From Acidobacteriaceae bacterium (GTDB lineage: Bacteria > Acidobacteriota > Terriglobia > Terriglobales > Acidobacteriaceae): a stretch of 10,235 nucleotides of DNA. Made by a program: the position numbers and the translations under genes. Below are positions 1 through 5,778 of the stretch, in pieces (within the stretch, counting starts at the first letter, position 1; every line of letters begins with the position of its first letter). The stretch spans positions 1 to 10,235 of the forward strand of contig PLHN01000289.1 in the NCBI GenBank assembly GCA_003139975.1. Direction: 5' to 3'. The notes under the pieces are model-generated. The model was not told the origin of the DNA. It did not search any database and saw only the letters and a list, made by a program, of their open reading frames with translations.

Positions 1-738
1 CACCAGGCCCAGTCCGCCCACCAACCCCGCGCACAGGTCGGAAACGATGTCGCCGTAAAGATTCTCGAGCAGCAGGATGTCGTACTGATAAGGGTTCATC
101 ACCAGTTGCATGCACGTGTTGTCGACAATGTGCTCCCCGTATGTGATCTCGGGATATTCCTTCGCAACCTTGCGCGCACATTGCAAAAACAGGCCGTCGG
201 ACAGCTTCATGATGTTGGCCTTGTGGATGCAGTGAATCTTCTTGCGCTTGGCTTTGCGGGCATGCTCGAAGGCAAAACGGGAGATGCGCGTGGAAGCTTT
301 TTCGGTAATGATCTTCAGGCTTTCGACCACACCGGGGATGACCTCGTGCTCAATCCCCGAATAAAGGCCTTCGGTGTTTTCGCGCACGATGATGAGATCC
401 AGGTCGGGATAACGGGTCGGGATGTGCGGAAGATTGCGGATGGGGCGGAAATTCGCAAACAACTCAAACCTCTTGCGCAGCTCCACGTTGATGCTGGAGA
501 ACCCGCCGCCAATTGGCGTAGTCACGGGCCCCTTCAGGCCAACATGAGTGCGCTCGATGGATGCGGTCAGCTCCTTGGGAATGTACTCATGGTATTTTTC
601 GAAAGCTTCGCTGCCGGCAGCAAAGCTTTCCCATTCGAACTTGACGCCGGTCGCTTCGAGAATGCGAACGGCGGCCTGAATGACTTCGGGGCCGATGCCG
701 TCGCCGGGGATGAGAGTTACTTTGTGGGATTGAGTCAT
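1..738 (-). CDS. isocitrate dehydrogenase-type enzyme, 5' part (C-terminus outside window)
   Basis: This is the first 246 codons of a beta-decarboxylating dehydrogenase; the rest lies beyond position 1. The N-terminus reads KVTLIPGDGIGPEV (residues 6-19), the family signature. Residues 70-99 carry GPVTTPIGGG, then SIN, LRKR and ANFRP, the isocitrate-binding pattern of isocitrate dehydrogenases rather than isopropylmalate dehydrogenase. Other visible active-site elements are VREN (118-121), Y126, IHKAN (171-175; K173), D207 and GDIVSD (229-234), which supply the catalytic Tyr/Lys pair and metal-binding Asp residues. The expected reaction is oxidative decarboxylation of isocitrate to 2-oxoglutarate in the cytoplasmic TCA cycle. 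NAD versus NADP preference cannot be judged because the cofactor loop is outside the window. The start is ATG at 738. An in-frame TAA lies directly upstream, so no earlier start exists. No Shine-Dalgarno is seen, and the start codon lies inside a tandem octamer repeat, so the residues MTQS may be repeat-derived. Confidence 0.9.
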   Translation of the reverse strand, partial: MTQSHKVTLIPGDGIGPEVIQAAVRILEATGVKFEWESFAAGSEAFEKYHEYIPKELTASIERTHVGLKGPVTTPIGGGFSSINVELRKRFELFANFRPIRNLPHIPTRYPDLDLIIVRENTEGLYSGIEHEVIPGVVESLKIITEKASTRISRFAFEHARKAKRKKIHCIHKANIMKLSDGLFLQCARKVAKEYPEITYGEHIVDNTCMQLVMNPYQYDILLLENLYGDIVSDLCAGLVGGLGLV

Positions 739-763
739 TTAGTCACTGAATCATTTAGTCATT
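732..763 (-). repeat. tandem octamer repeat, left copy of an inverted pair
   Basis: Read on the minus strand, four consecutive octamers occur: AATGACTA (756-763), AATGATTC (748-755), AGTGACTA (740-747) and AATGACTC (732-739). They run outward from the four-helix-bundle gene and mirror the array at 1156-1183. The last octamer contains the ATG of the dehydrogenase gene. The junction of the first two supplies a TAA stop for the unshifted reading frame of the four-helix-bundle gene. Confidence 0.85.
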
Positions 764-1142
764 AAATCGGGTTGAACCGGCCTTTGAAGTCCGCAGGGAT
801 GCGCCAAAGATGGCTACTAGCTCGTTGGCTTCCTTAAGCAAAGTTCTGGGTTCTCTGCGCATTGAGCACTCCTGTTTCGCTTAGCAGTTCGAGCCAGAAG
901 GCAGACTCGTCCGCTTCTTCCATCACGACGCCCATCTTAGCGATGAATTCTGCTCTCGACCGGGATCGACAGACGGATCGATAGTTCGCCGCGACCGAGG
1001 TGCCGGATCGCAGCAGTTGCTTACCTAGCGTTTGTGCATCGGGAGAACGCGGCAGGGAATGGAAGAGCGTGACAACTCGGATCGCAAACGACTTGGTACG
1101 CTCCTTCAGCTCCGCAGCTTTCTCCAGCGTATGCAATTCCAT
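755..1142 (-). pseudogene. four-helix-bundle (S23-type) protein gene, frameshifted
   Basis: The protein belongs to the four-helix-bundle family related to 23S rRNA intervening-sequence proteins and to Avd of diversity-generating retroelements. The first 96 or so residues match the family style: a helix with LKERTKSFAIRVVTLFHSLP, then LGKQLLRSGTSVAANYR (a family hallmark), then an EADES-FWLELL helix. The current frame then ends NAQRTQNFA with a stop at 834-836, well short of the usual length. Shifting by one base at the CCC around 848-851 (minus strand) continues as RTLLKEANELVAIF-GASLRTSK, the expected last helix, and stops at 755-757 inside the octamer repeat. The repaired product would be about 128 aa, normal for the family. 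I chose ATG 1142; a TTG at 1157 in the other repeat is possible but less likely. The function of solitary family members is unknown. An assembly error could also explain the shift. Confidence 0.8.
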
Positions 1143-1155
1143 GCCTTGATGTCTC

Positions 1156-1183
1156 AATGACTAAATGACTAAATGATTCAATG
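1156..1183 (+). repeat. tandem octamer repeat, right copy of an inverted pair
   Basis: Read on the plus strand there are 3.5 octamers: AATGACTA (1156-1163), AATGACTA (1164-1171), AATGATTC (1172-1179) and AATG (1180-1183). A 17-bp block (1164-1180) is an exact reverse complement of 747-763 on the other side of the four-helix-bundle gene. The array includes the nrdR stop codon (1178-1180). Confidence 0.85.
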
Positions 1184-1654
1184 TTTTTTCGGCTCCGCGT
1201 CCTTGGTCTTCAGCAGATCCTTGAGTTCCGTCATGAACTCCTGCACGTCTTTGAAGTCCAAATAGACGGACGCGAACCGGACGTAGGCGACTTTGTCGTG
1301 GCGGCGAAGCCGGTTCATGATCAGCTCGCCAATTTCGCTGGTTTTGCGTTCGCGCTCGGGAGACTCGATGACAAAGCTCTCGGCTTCGTTGACGATCTGT
1401 TCCAGCTTGCCGATCGGGACGGGCCGCTTTTCGCAGGCGCGCATCAGTCCGTTCAGGACCTTCTGCCGGTCAAAGCGCTCGCGCCGTCCGTCCTTCTTGA
1501 CCACCATGTACGGAATTTCGTCGATCCGCTCGTAGGTAGTAAAGCGCTTCTCGCACTTGAGACATTCGCGGCGGCGGCGGATGGAATCGGCTTCCTTGCT
1601 TTCGCGCGAGTCGACTACCTTGTCGTTTTCAAAGCCGCAAAAAGGGCATTTCAT
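1178..1654 (-). CDS. nrdR: transcriptional repressor NrdR
   Basis: This 158-aa protein is the nucleotide-sensing repressor of ribonucleotide reductase genes. It has an N-terminal zinc ribbon with CPFCG at residues 3-7 and CLKC at 31-34 (ligands C3, C6, C31, C34), followed by the arginine-rich SIRRRRE DNA-binding segment at 24-30. The ATP-cone domain runs from about residue 49 (PYMVVKKDGRRERFDRQKV) to about 139 (VRFASVYLDFKDVQEF). In the family the ATP-cone binds ATP/dATP and controls binding to NrdR boxes upstream of nrd operons. The length is slightly over the usual 150 or so, the surplus being a charged C-terminal tail (KTKDAEPKKH). The stop codon lies inside the right-hand octamer repeat, so the last residues could have been altered by that insertion. 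A possible extended -10 lies 32 bp upstream. No nrd gene is in the window. Confidence 0.97.
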   Translation of the reverse strand: MKCPFCGFENDKVVDSRESKEADSIRRRRECLKCEKRFTTYERIDEIPYMVVKKDGRRERFDRQKVLNGLMRACEKRPVPIGKLEQIVNEAESFVIESPERERKTSEIGELIMNRLRRHDKVAYVRFASVYLDFKDVQEFMTELKDLLKTKDAEPKKH

Positions 1655-1685
1655 GGCGAATCGTCCGGTACGACATCCATAGTGG

Positions 1686-1694
1686 ATTGTAGCA
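1686..1694 (-). promoter_or_regulatory. possible extended -10 promoter of nrdR
   Basis: The minus strand reads TGCTACAAT here, an extended -10 hexamer with one mismatch to TATAAT, 31 bp before the nrdR start codon. No good -35 box is visible at the usual distance. The call rests on the hexamer and on the gene-proximal position only. Confidence 0.35.
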
Positions 1695-1768
1695 GTTAGG
1701 GTTCCGGTCTCAGATGCCGGATCTTAGGAAAACAAGCTGAAAACAGATGATTTGTCGCACGCCGAACA

Positions 1769-2821
1769 CTACGGTCCCGATATATTCTCGCTTGCTGCAA
1801 CATCTTCGGCCTGCTCGCTCTCCGCGGAAAGCTTGCGCAACGACAGGCGCTCGCGATGGGCAAGTATAAGTCCTGCGGGAATGACCGACGCGAAGGTCAC
1901 GAGCCACAATAGAATTCCGCAACTGGCCGCCAATTCCTGGGGCGCACTGAAAACTTTGCGCAAGGTGAAAATGGTTGCGAGTTGAGTGCCGCCTCCAACC
2001 CCGGGCAGCGCCACCAAGGACCCCAGCATGCTGGACAGCATGAGCAACGGTACCTGCAAAATCGGCAGATCGACGGGCCCCTGGCCGTAGGACTGCAATA
2101 CCTCACGGTAAGCGAGAGCGATCATGATCCACATGGAAACGGAGACAACAATTGCATACAACAGCGACCATAGGTCCCGAATTGCGTTGAGACCGCTTCG
2201 AAATTCACGAATGAGCAATGCGGCTCGCCGACCTAAAGCGGACACGCTGGGCGAAAGGCTGCCGGTGACCGAAATTATGACGTGGTCACCTTTCCAGATC
2301 ATGAAAACTCCGAATGCCACGGCGATTACGCCAACAGCTATCGTGCCAATGTCTCCAATACGATAAAAGCGAAGTAGTGCCCTGGTCGTTGGCGCAACGG
2401 CAATCGCCGATACAAGGAGAAGCCCGAACGCGGCCATGTCAAAGACTCGTTCGACAGCCCAGACAGCGAGTTGGGATGAAAAACTCAGGTTTTCTTTACG
2501 TGCAATGAGGTAAGGGCGAATCATTTCTCCGGCGCGGCCCAGTAACGCCAGCCCAGTAAACCCCACAATGGTCGGCGTCATTAGGCGGACGGCGGAAGCG
2601 CGACGCACCGGACGAAGAAATATATTCCAGCGAATGGCACGCATAACATAAGCCAGATAAATCCATGCGACACCAAAAAGGACCCGAAGCTTGTTAACGT
2701 GGCCGGTTTGGCTTAAAAAAGTAGCCCAATCAAAGTTCTTCCATGTGCGGAATTGAAGGTAAACGAGCGCGGCCAGTATGACGATAACCGCCGCATAGAT
2801 CACGTATTGCCGGTTCTTCAT
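1769..2821 (-). CDS. lysylphosphatidylglycerol synthase TM region/YbhN (UPF0104)-type membrane protein
   Basis: This 350-aa protein has about eight hydrophobic spans, the first at residues 6-22 (YVIYAAVIVILAALVYL). It matches the membrane-flippase-like domain of the MprF/AglD/YbhN superfamily. Hallmarks are GRAGEMIRPYLIARKE (95-110), the AVERVFD segment (122-128) and the LPGVGGGTQ loop (272-280). It lacks the soluble aminoacyl-transferase domain of MprF, so lipid lysylation should not be assumed. Related stand-alone proteins are thought to act in lipid or polyisoprenoid handling at the inner membrane, with the substrate unknown. The reading frame stays open for 300 bp upstream through the transglycosylase gene, but that part is a low-complexity shadow. 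ATG 2821 is chosen because the first span begins right after it. No strong Shine-Dalgarno is seen. It lies 70 bp downstream of the transglycosylase gene on the same strand. Confidence 0.85.
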   Translation of the reverse strand: MKNRQYVIYAAVIVILAALVYLQFRTWKNFDWATFLSQTGHVNKLRVLFGVAWIYLAYVMRAIRWNIFLRPVRRASAVRLMTPTIVGFTGLALLGRAGEMIRPYLIARKENLSFSSQLAVWAVERVFDMAAFGLLLVSAIAVAPTTRALLRFYRIGDIGTIAVGVIAVAFGVFMIWKGDHVIISVTGSLSPSVSALGRRAALLIREFRSGLNAIRDLWSLLYAIVVSVSMWIMIALAYREVLQSYGQGPVDLPILQVPLLMLSSMLGSLVALPGVGGGTQLATIFTLRKVFSAPQELAASCGILLWLVTFASVIPAGLILAHRERLSLRKLSAESEQAEDVAASENISGP

Positions 2822-2891
2822 GAGTAAGAATGCAGGGCCGACACTGCCAAGCACAACCCCATTGTGAAGGTAAATGAGCGGGGAGTGAGGG

Positions 2892-3788
2892 TCAACGTGC
2901 GGCGTTGACGCCGGTGGGACTGGCTGAGGGCAGGGGAGCGGAATTGGCGGCGCGTTTTTGCGTCTTGGCGGAACGATTGGCCGGCGTTGTGGTGGGTTTG
3001 GCCGTCGGGGGTTTGTCGGCGACCTTGGCTTGCTGCGCGGCCTTCTTCTTCGCCAGAGCCTCGGCTTTTTCCTGCTCGGCGATCTTGCGGTTGTATTCCT
3101 TGATGATGCGGGCCACATAAGCGCGGGTTTCGCGGAAGGGCGGCACGCCGTGATACTGATCCACGCGCTCGGGTCCGGCGTTATAGGCGGCGAGAGCCTT
3201 CACCAGATCGAAGTTGTAGCGCTCCAGCAATTCGCGCAGGTAGCGGCTTCCTCCACCCACGTTCTGCTGCGGATTGAAGGCGTTGTTCACGCCCAGTGAA
3301 TTCGCTGTCGAAGGCATCAACTGCATCAAACCCTGCGCACCTTTGGGAGAAATGGCTCGAGCGTTGAATCCGCTCTCGGCATGAATGACGCTGTTCACCA
3401 GATCCGGATCAAGGTGATAAGCAGCGCTAGCCGAATTGACAACCTGATTCAAATCGGCAACGGGAGGAGCGGAAGTCGAAACACGGGCCGGAGCGGTCGC
3501 CGGAAATGAAGCGGGCACCGCACTCGGTGCCGGCGTTGGCGGTGGCGTGAGATCCTTCTCGATTGATGTGATCTCCGCTGTCGCAACGTCGGTAAAGCTC
3601 GAATCATCCGAGGACGTAAAGAGACGCGTTTTCTCACCCATCACGATGCGATGGTCATGTCGAATAGTGAAGCCGTTCCGCAAGACGGCGATGTCGGTAG
3701 CTGAGGCCGGCACAACGAGCGAGAGAACAGCCGCCGCGCAGAGCAATGCTGCGAGCATTCGAGCCAGCCTGAGTATGGTTCCGTCCAT
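2892..3788 (-). CDS. secreted lytic murein transglycosylase (SLT domain)
   Basis: This 298-aa exported enzyme is expected to cleave the MurNAc-GlcNAc bond of peptidoglycan with 1,6-anhydro product formation in the periplasm. Residues 1-30 form a signal peptide (hydrophobic core LAALLCAAAVLSLVV, cleavage likely after PASA). Residues 31-80 form a small domain (IAVLRNGFTIRHDHR...) of the type often found in front of such enzymes. A Pro/Ala-rich linker spans 81-112. The SLT domain is at about 112-235, with catalytic E138 in HAESGFN, GLMQLMPST (153-161) and AYNAGPERV (201-209), all family-1 motifs. The last 60 residues are a Lys/Ala/Pro-rich tail that could bind the wall. ATG 3788 is chosen because it starts the signal peptide; the frame is open further upstream into the phosphatase gene, but that part is shadow. 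Confidence 0.93.
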   Translation of the reverse strand: MDGTILRLARMLAALLCAAAVLSLVVPASATDIAVLRNGFTIRHDHRIVMGEKTRLFTSSDDSSFTDVATAEITSIEKDLTPPPTPAPSAVPASFPATAPARVSTSAPPVADLNQVVNSASAAYHLDPDLVNSVIHAESGFNARAISPKGAQGLMQLMPSTANSLGVNNAFNPQQNVGGGSRYLRELLERYNFDLVKALAAYNAGPERVDQYHGVPPFRETRAYVARIIKEYNRKIAEQEKAEALAKKKAAQQAKVADKPPTAKPTTTPANRSAKTQKRAANSAPLPSASPTGVNAAR

Positions 3789-3805
3789 CGTTGTTCTACT
3801 GTAGC

Positions 3806-3846
3806 GCCGGCATCCTGCCGGCTGTCCCGGGGGCGTCTCGCCCCCG
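3806..3846. repeat. double GC-rich hairpin between the phosphatase and transglycosylase genes
   Basis: Two perfect hairpins sit 5 bp apart: GCCGGC-ATCCT-GCCGGC (3806-3822) and CGGGGGC-GTCTC-GCCCCCG (3828-3846), each with a 5-nt loop. They fill most of the 82-bp gap between two same-strand genes. No T-run follows, so they look more like REP-type palindromes or mRNA-stabilising stems than a classic terminator. Confidence 0.6.
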
Positions 3847-3870
3847 ACCCCGCGCGTCATCAAAGTCCTT

Positions 3871-4749
3871 CTACTTCGCTGCAACTGGCTCGACCGGCCT
3901 GCCATCCAGCGCGACCTCAATGGCCGCCGCCACGCCATTTTCGGCATTCGAGCGAGTCTGCGTCCAGCCGCGTCCCAGCAACTCCGGGGACGCATTTCCC
4001 ATGATAAAGGGTTGTCCGGCAAAAGCCAGCATTTCAATATCGTTGTAGTTATCACCAACGGCCATGACCTGCTCGCGCGTAATCTTGCGATGATTCACCC
4101 AGCGTTCGAGGGCGTGACCTTTGGAGCACCCGGCATTGAGAATGTCGACTATCGAGAGATCGCGCCCGGGATACTCGGTCCGTAGCACCGTGATCGGCAG
4201 GCCGCAGGTCTCCAGCACACGCAACGCCTGCTGCATCAGCGCAACCGGCCCGCAGAACATCGCCTGGATTGGATCTGCAGTCAGCGCGTTCTCGATCGGA
4301 ATCACGAACTCGATATAGTCCAGGTTCTTCTCCAGCCAGCGCTGGATGCTGCCTTCAAGCTCGCGGAGATGCTCGACGACGATTGCACCCTTTCCGACAG
4401 CATCGAACGTGACCACGGTTTGCCCGCGAAATTGGCGCATAACGCCTACCAACTCGCGGCAGGTAGCTTGGGGCAGCAGGTCGCGATGAAAGGTTTCTCC
4501 CGCCAGCGAGCGCGTAACAGCGCCGTTCGAGCTGATCAGCCACAGATCGAAGCCAAGTTGCTGGGCAATGGGCAAAGCAAACGAGTGCCGCCGGCCAGTG
4601 ACCAAGATGACCTCGATTCCAAGCGAGTCCGCGCGCCGCAGAGCAGCCAGGTCACCGGCAGAAATCTGGAATTGTGGGTTGAGCAGCGTGCCGTCAATAT
4701 CCACGGCAATAAGGCGAAGAGAAGCGGCGGCCACAAGTAAGTTTATCAT
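3871..4749 (-). CDS. Cof-type HAD-IIB phosphatase
   Basis: This 292-aa protein belongs to the haloacid dehalogenase superfamily, Cof subfamily (IIB), and is expected to be a cytoplasmic Mg-dependent phosphatase acting on sugar phosphates or similar small metabolites. Motif I is VDIDGTLL, with nucleophile D17 and acid/base D19. Motif II is VTGR (T51). Motif III is SKG (K210). Motif IV is GDNYNDIEML, with D233 and D237. The cap domain lies between motifs II and III, at about 80-200. The C-terminal GNASPELL and AENGVAAAIE segments are typical of the subfamily. The frame remains open upstream to 4965, but ATG 4749 precedes the first beta strand in the usual way. The Shine-Dalgarno is weak. The gene diverges from the secreted protein gene at 4856. 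The substrate cannot be told from sequence. Confidence 0.93.
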   Translation of the reverse strand: MINLLVAAASLRLIAVDIDGTLLNPQFQISAGDLAALRRADSLGIEVILVTGRRHSFALPIAQQLGFDLWLISSNGAVTRSLAGETFHRDLLPQATCRELVGVMRQFRGQTVVTFDAVGKGAIVVEHLRELEGSIQRWLEKNLDYIEFVIPIENALTADPIQAMFCGPVALMQQALRVLETCGLPITVLRTEYPGRDLSIVDILNAGCSKGHALERWVNHRKITREQVMAVGDNYNDIEMLAFAGQPFIMGNASPELLGRGWTQTRSNAENGVAAAIEVALDGRPVEPVAAK

Positions 4750-4855
4750 CGCGATTGCAAGCCGCCGATCCCATTGGTGCAAATCATCTTCAAGTGGTCT
4801 CGTGCGGTTCGTGTGCAATGGGGTGTGCGAGAATGTTTCTTCTCGGAGGCCGTCG

Positions 4856-5311
4856 ATGAAACTGCGATTCGTGCTCCTGCTTGCAATCTTACTGCCCGTC
4901 ATTTTGCCCACTCCATCAACCGCGCAGGCCAATGCTGCCGACAATACCGGCAAGCCCTTCGCCATCGAGTACTACTACAAAGCCAAGTGGGGCTACGCCG
5001 ATGAATTCCTCCAGCTCTTCAAGAAGAACCACTACCCGCTGTTGAACAAGCAAGTCGAGATGGGCCGGATGCTCAAAGTCTGGATGGACCAGCCGCGCTA
5101 CCACACGACCGAAGACGGGCGCTGGGATTACCGTGTCACCATCGTGTTCAAGAACTCGGCCGCCGCCAACGAGCCGTTCGACGAGGACGCGCTCAAGAAG
5201 CAGCTTTTCCCCGACCAGGCAGCCTACGCGAAGGAAGAGCAGCGGCGCTTCGAGATCCTTCTAGGTCACTGGGATGTCCCCATTAAAGCCGTGGATTTGG
5301 ACCTAAAGTAA
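4856..5311 (+). CDS. secreted protein of unknown family
   Basis: This 151-aa protein has a clear signal peptide: MKLR, then a Leu/Ile/Pro-rich core, with cleavage likely after STAQA near residue 25. The mature part is rich in aromatic and charged residues, for example FAIEYYYKAKWGYADEFLQLF (36-56), VWMDQPRYHTTEDGRWDYRV (75-94) and the C-terminal HWDVPIK. There is no cysteine and no motif I recognise. The pattern of an N-terminal YYYKAKWG strand, a following helix and a later WDYRVTIVFKN strand resembles a ferredoxin-like (dimeric alpha/beta barrel) fold, but that is inference. The start is well supported: GGAGG at 4845-4849 is six bases before ATG 4856, although the frame is open further upstream over the divergent phosphatase gene. 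Confidence 0.85.
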   Translation: MKLRFVLLLAILLPVILPTPSTAQANAADNTGKPFAIEYYYKAKWGYADEFLQLFKKNHYPLLNKQVEMGRMLKVWMDQPRYHTTEDGRWDYRVTIVFKNSAAANEPFDEDALKKQLFPDQAAYAKEEQRRFEILLGHWDVPIKAVDLDLK

Positions 5312-5400
5312 TCGAAAACTTTCGCCGCCCAGGCCCCAACGGTGGGAGAATAGATACAGGCTGATCGGTCCGCGCAACCACGCTGCGGCAAGGAGGCCTT

Positions 5401-5535
5401 ATGTTGGCAGACAAGCATCCTTGGAAGCGCAATCCCTACTTCCATTTTCACCCCATGCACAATCTGTACTCGTTGGTGATGGCGCTGATTCTGTTTGGCA
5501 TGATCCTGCTGTTTTTCACGATACCAGCGCGATAG
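5401..5535 (+). CDS. 44-aa single-span membrane protein
   Basis: This small open reading frame encodes MLADKHPWKRNPYFHFHP followed by a hydrophobic stretch at about residues 22-42 (LYSLVMALILFGMILLFFTI) and a short PAR end. AAGGAGG at 5390-5396 sits four bases before the ATG, one of the best ribosome binding sites in the window, and argues that it is translated. The predicted topology is one membrane helix with a basic, aromatic and His-rich N-terminal segment that should stay in the cytoplasm. It lies 89 bp after the secreted protein gene on the same strand. I know no family for it. It is short enough to be missed by gene callers. Confidence 0.6.
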   Translation: MLADKHPWKRNPYFHFHPMHNLYSLVMALILFGMILLFFTIPAR

Positions 5536-5778
5536 CCGCGTAGCGCGCCGAGCGCACGCGCGGATGTTGCCGCCGAGAAGTACCCTGAAGAAACGGTAGT
5601 CCGCGATGGTCGGCCGTTTTGTGGACGACCGGTGAACCACGGACCAACCAATGTGCATCTGCCACCGTTGAATCAAAATTCCCCGCGTTTGGCCGCGCCC
5701 GTTTGCCAAAGCCGTGCCGGATGCGAGAACATATTCGGTTTGCACACATCTCTCAGATCTAATAAGGAAGCAGCCATT

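Noticed and set aside
1..738. 3-isopropylmalate dehydrogenase as the identity of the first gene
   Set aside because: The substrate-binding segment (TTPIGGG, SINVELRK, ANFRP) is of isocitrate dehydrogenase type, not the GPKW pattern of isopropylmalate dehydrogenases. Related homoisocitrate enzymes are not fully excluded.
106..765. Plus-strand open frame of 219 codons
   Set aside because: It is antisense to the isocitrate dehydrogenase-type gene, whose motifs are unmistakable, and has no ribosome site.
755..1142. Diversity-generating retroelement (Avd-type gene)
   Set aside because: No reverse transcriptase, template repeat or variable target gene is present in the window; the protein fits the broader S23-like family.
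732..1183. CRISPR-like array
   Set aside because: The octamers are contiguous with no spacers, and the two blocks are inverted around a gene.
1181..1699. Plus-strand open frame of 172 codons
   Set aside because: It is the antisense shadow of nrdR.
2822..3118. N-terminal extension of the YbhN-type membrane protein by about 99 codons
   Set aside because: The extension is Pro/Arg-rich, overlaps the transglycosylase C-terminus in another frame and has no similarity to the family; ATG 2821 sits right before the first membrane span.
3789..4058. N-terminal extension of the transglycosylase by 90 codons
   Set aside because: It overlaps the phosphatase gene and the hairpins and would bury the signal peptide inside the protein.
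5591..5618. AAACGG/CCGTTT stem followed by TTTT as a terminator after the small membrane protein gene
   Set aside because: The stem is only six base pairs with a 16-base loop and lies 55 bp after the stop, so it is not distinguishable from chance.
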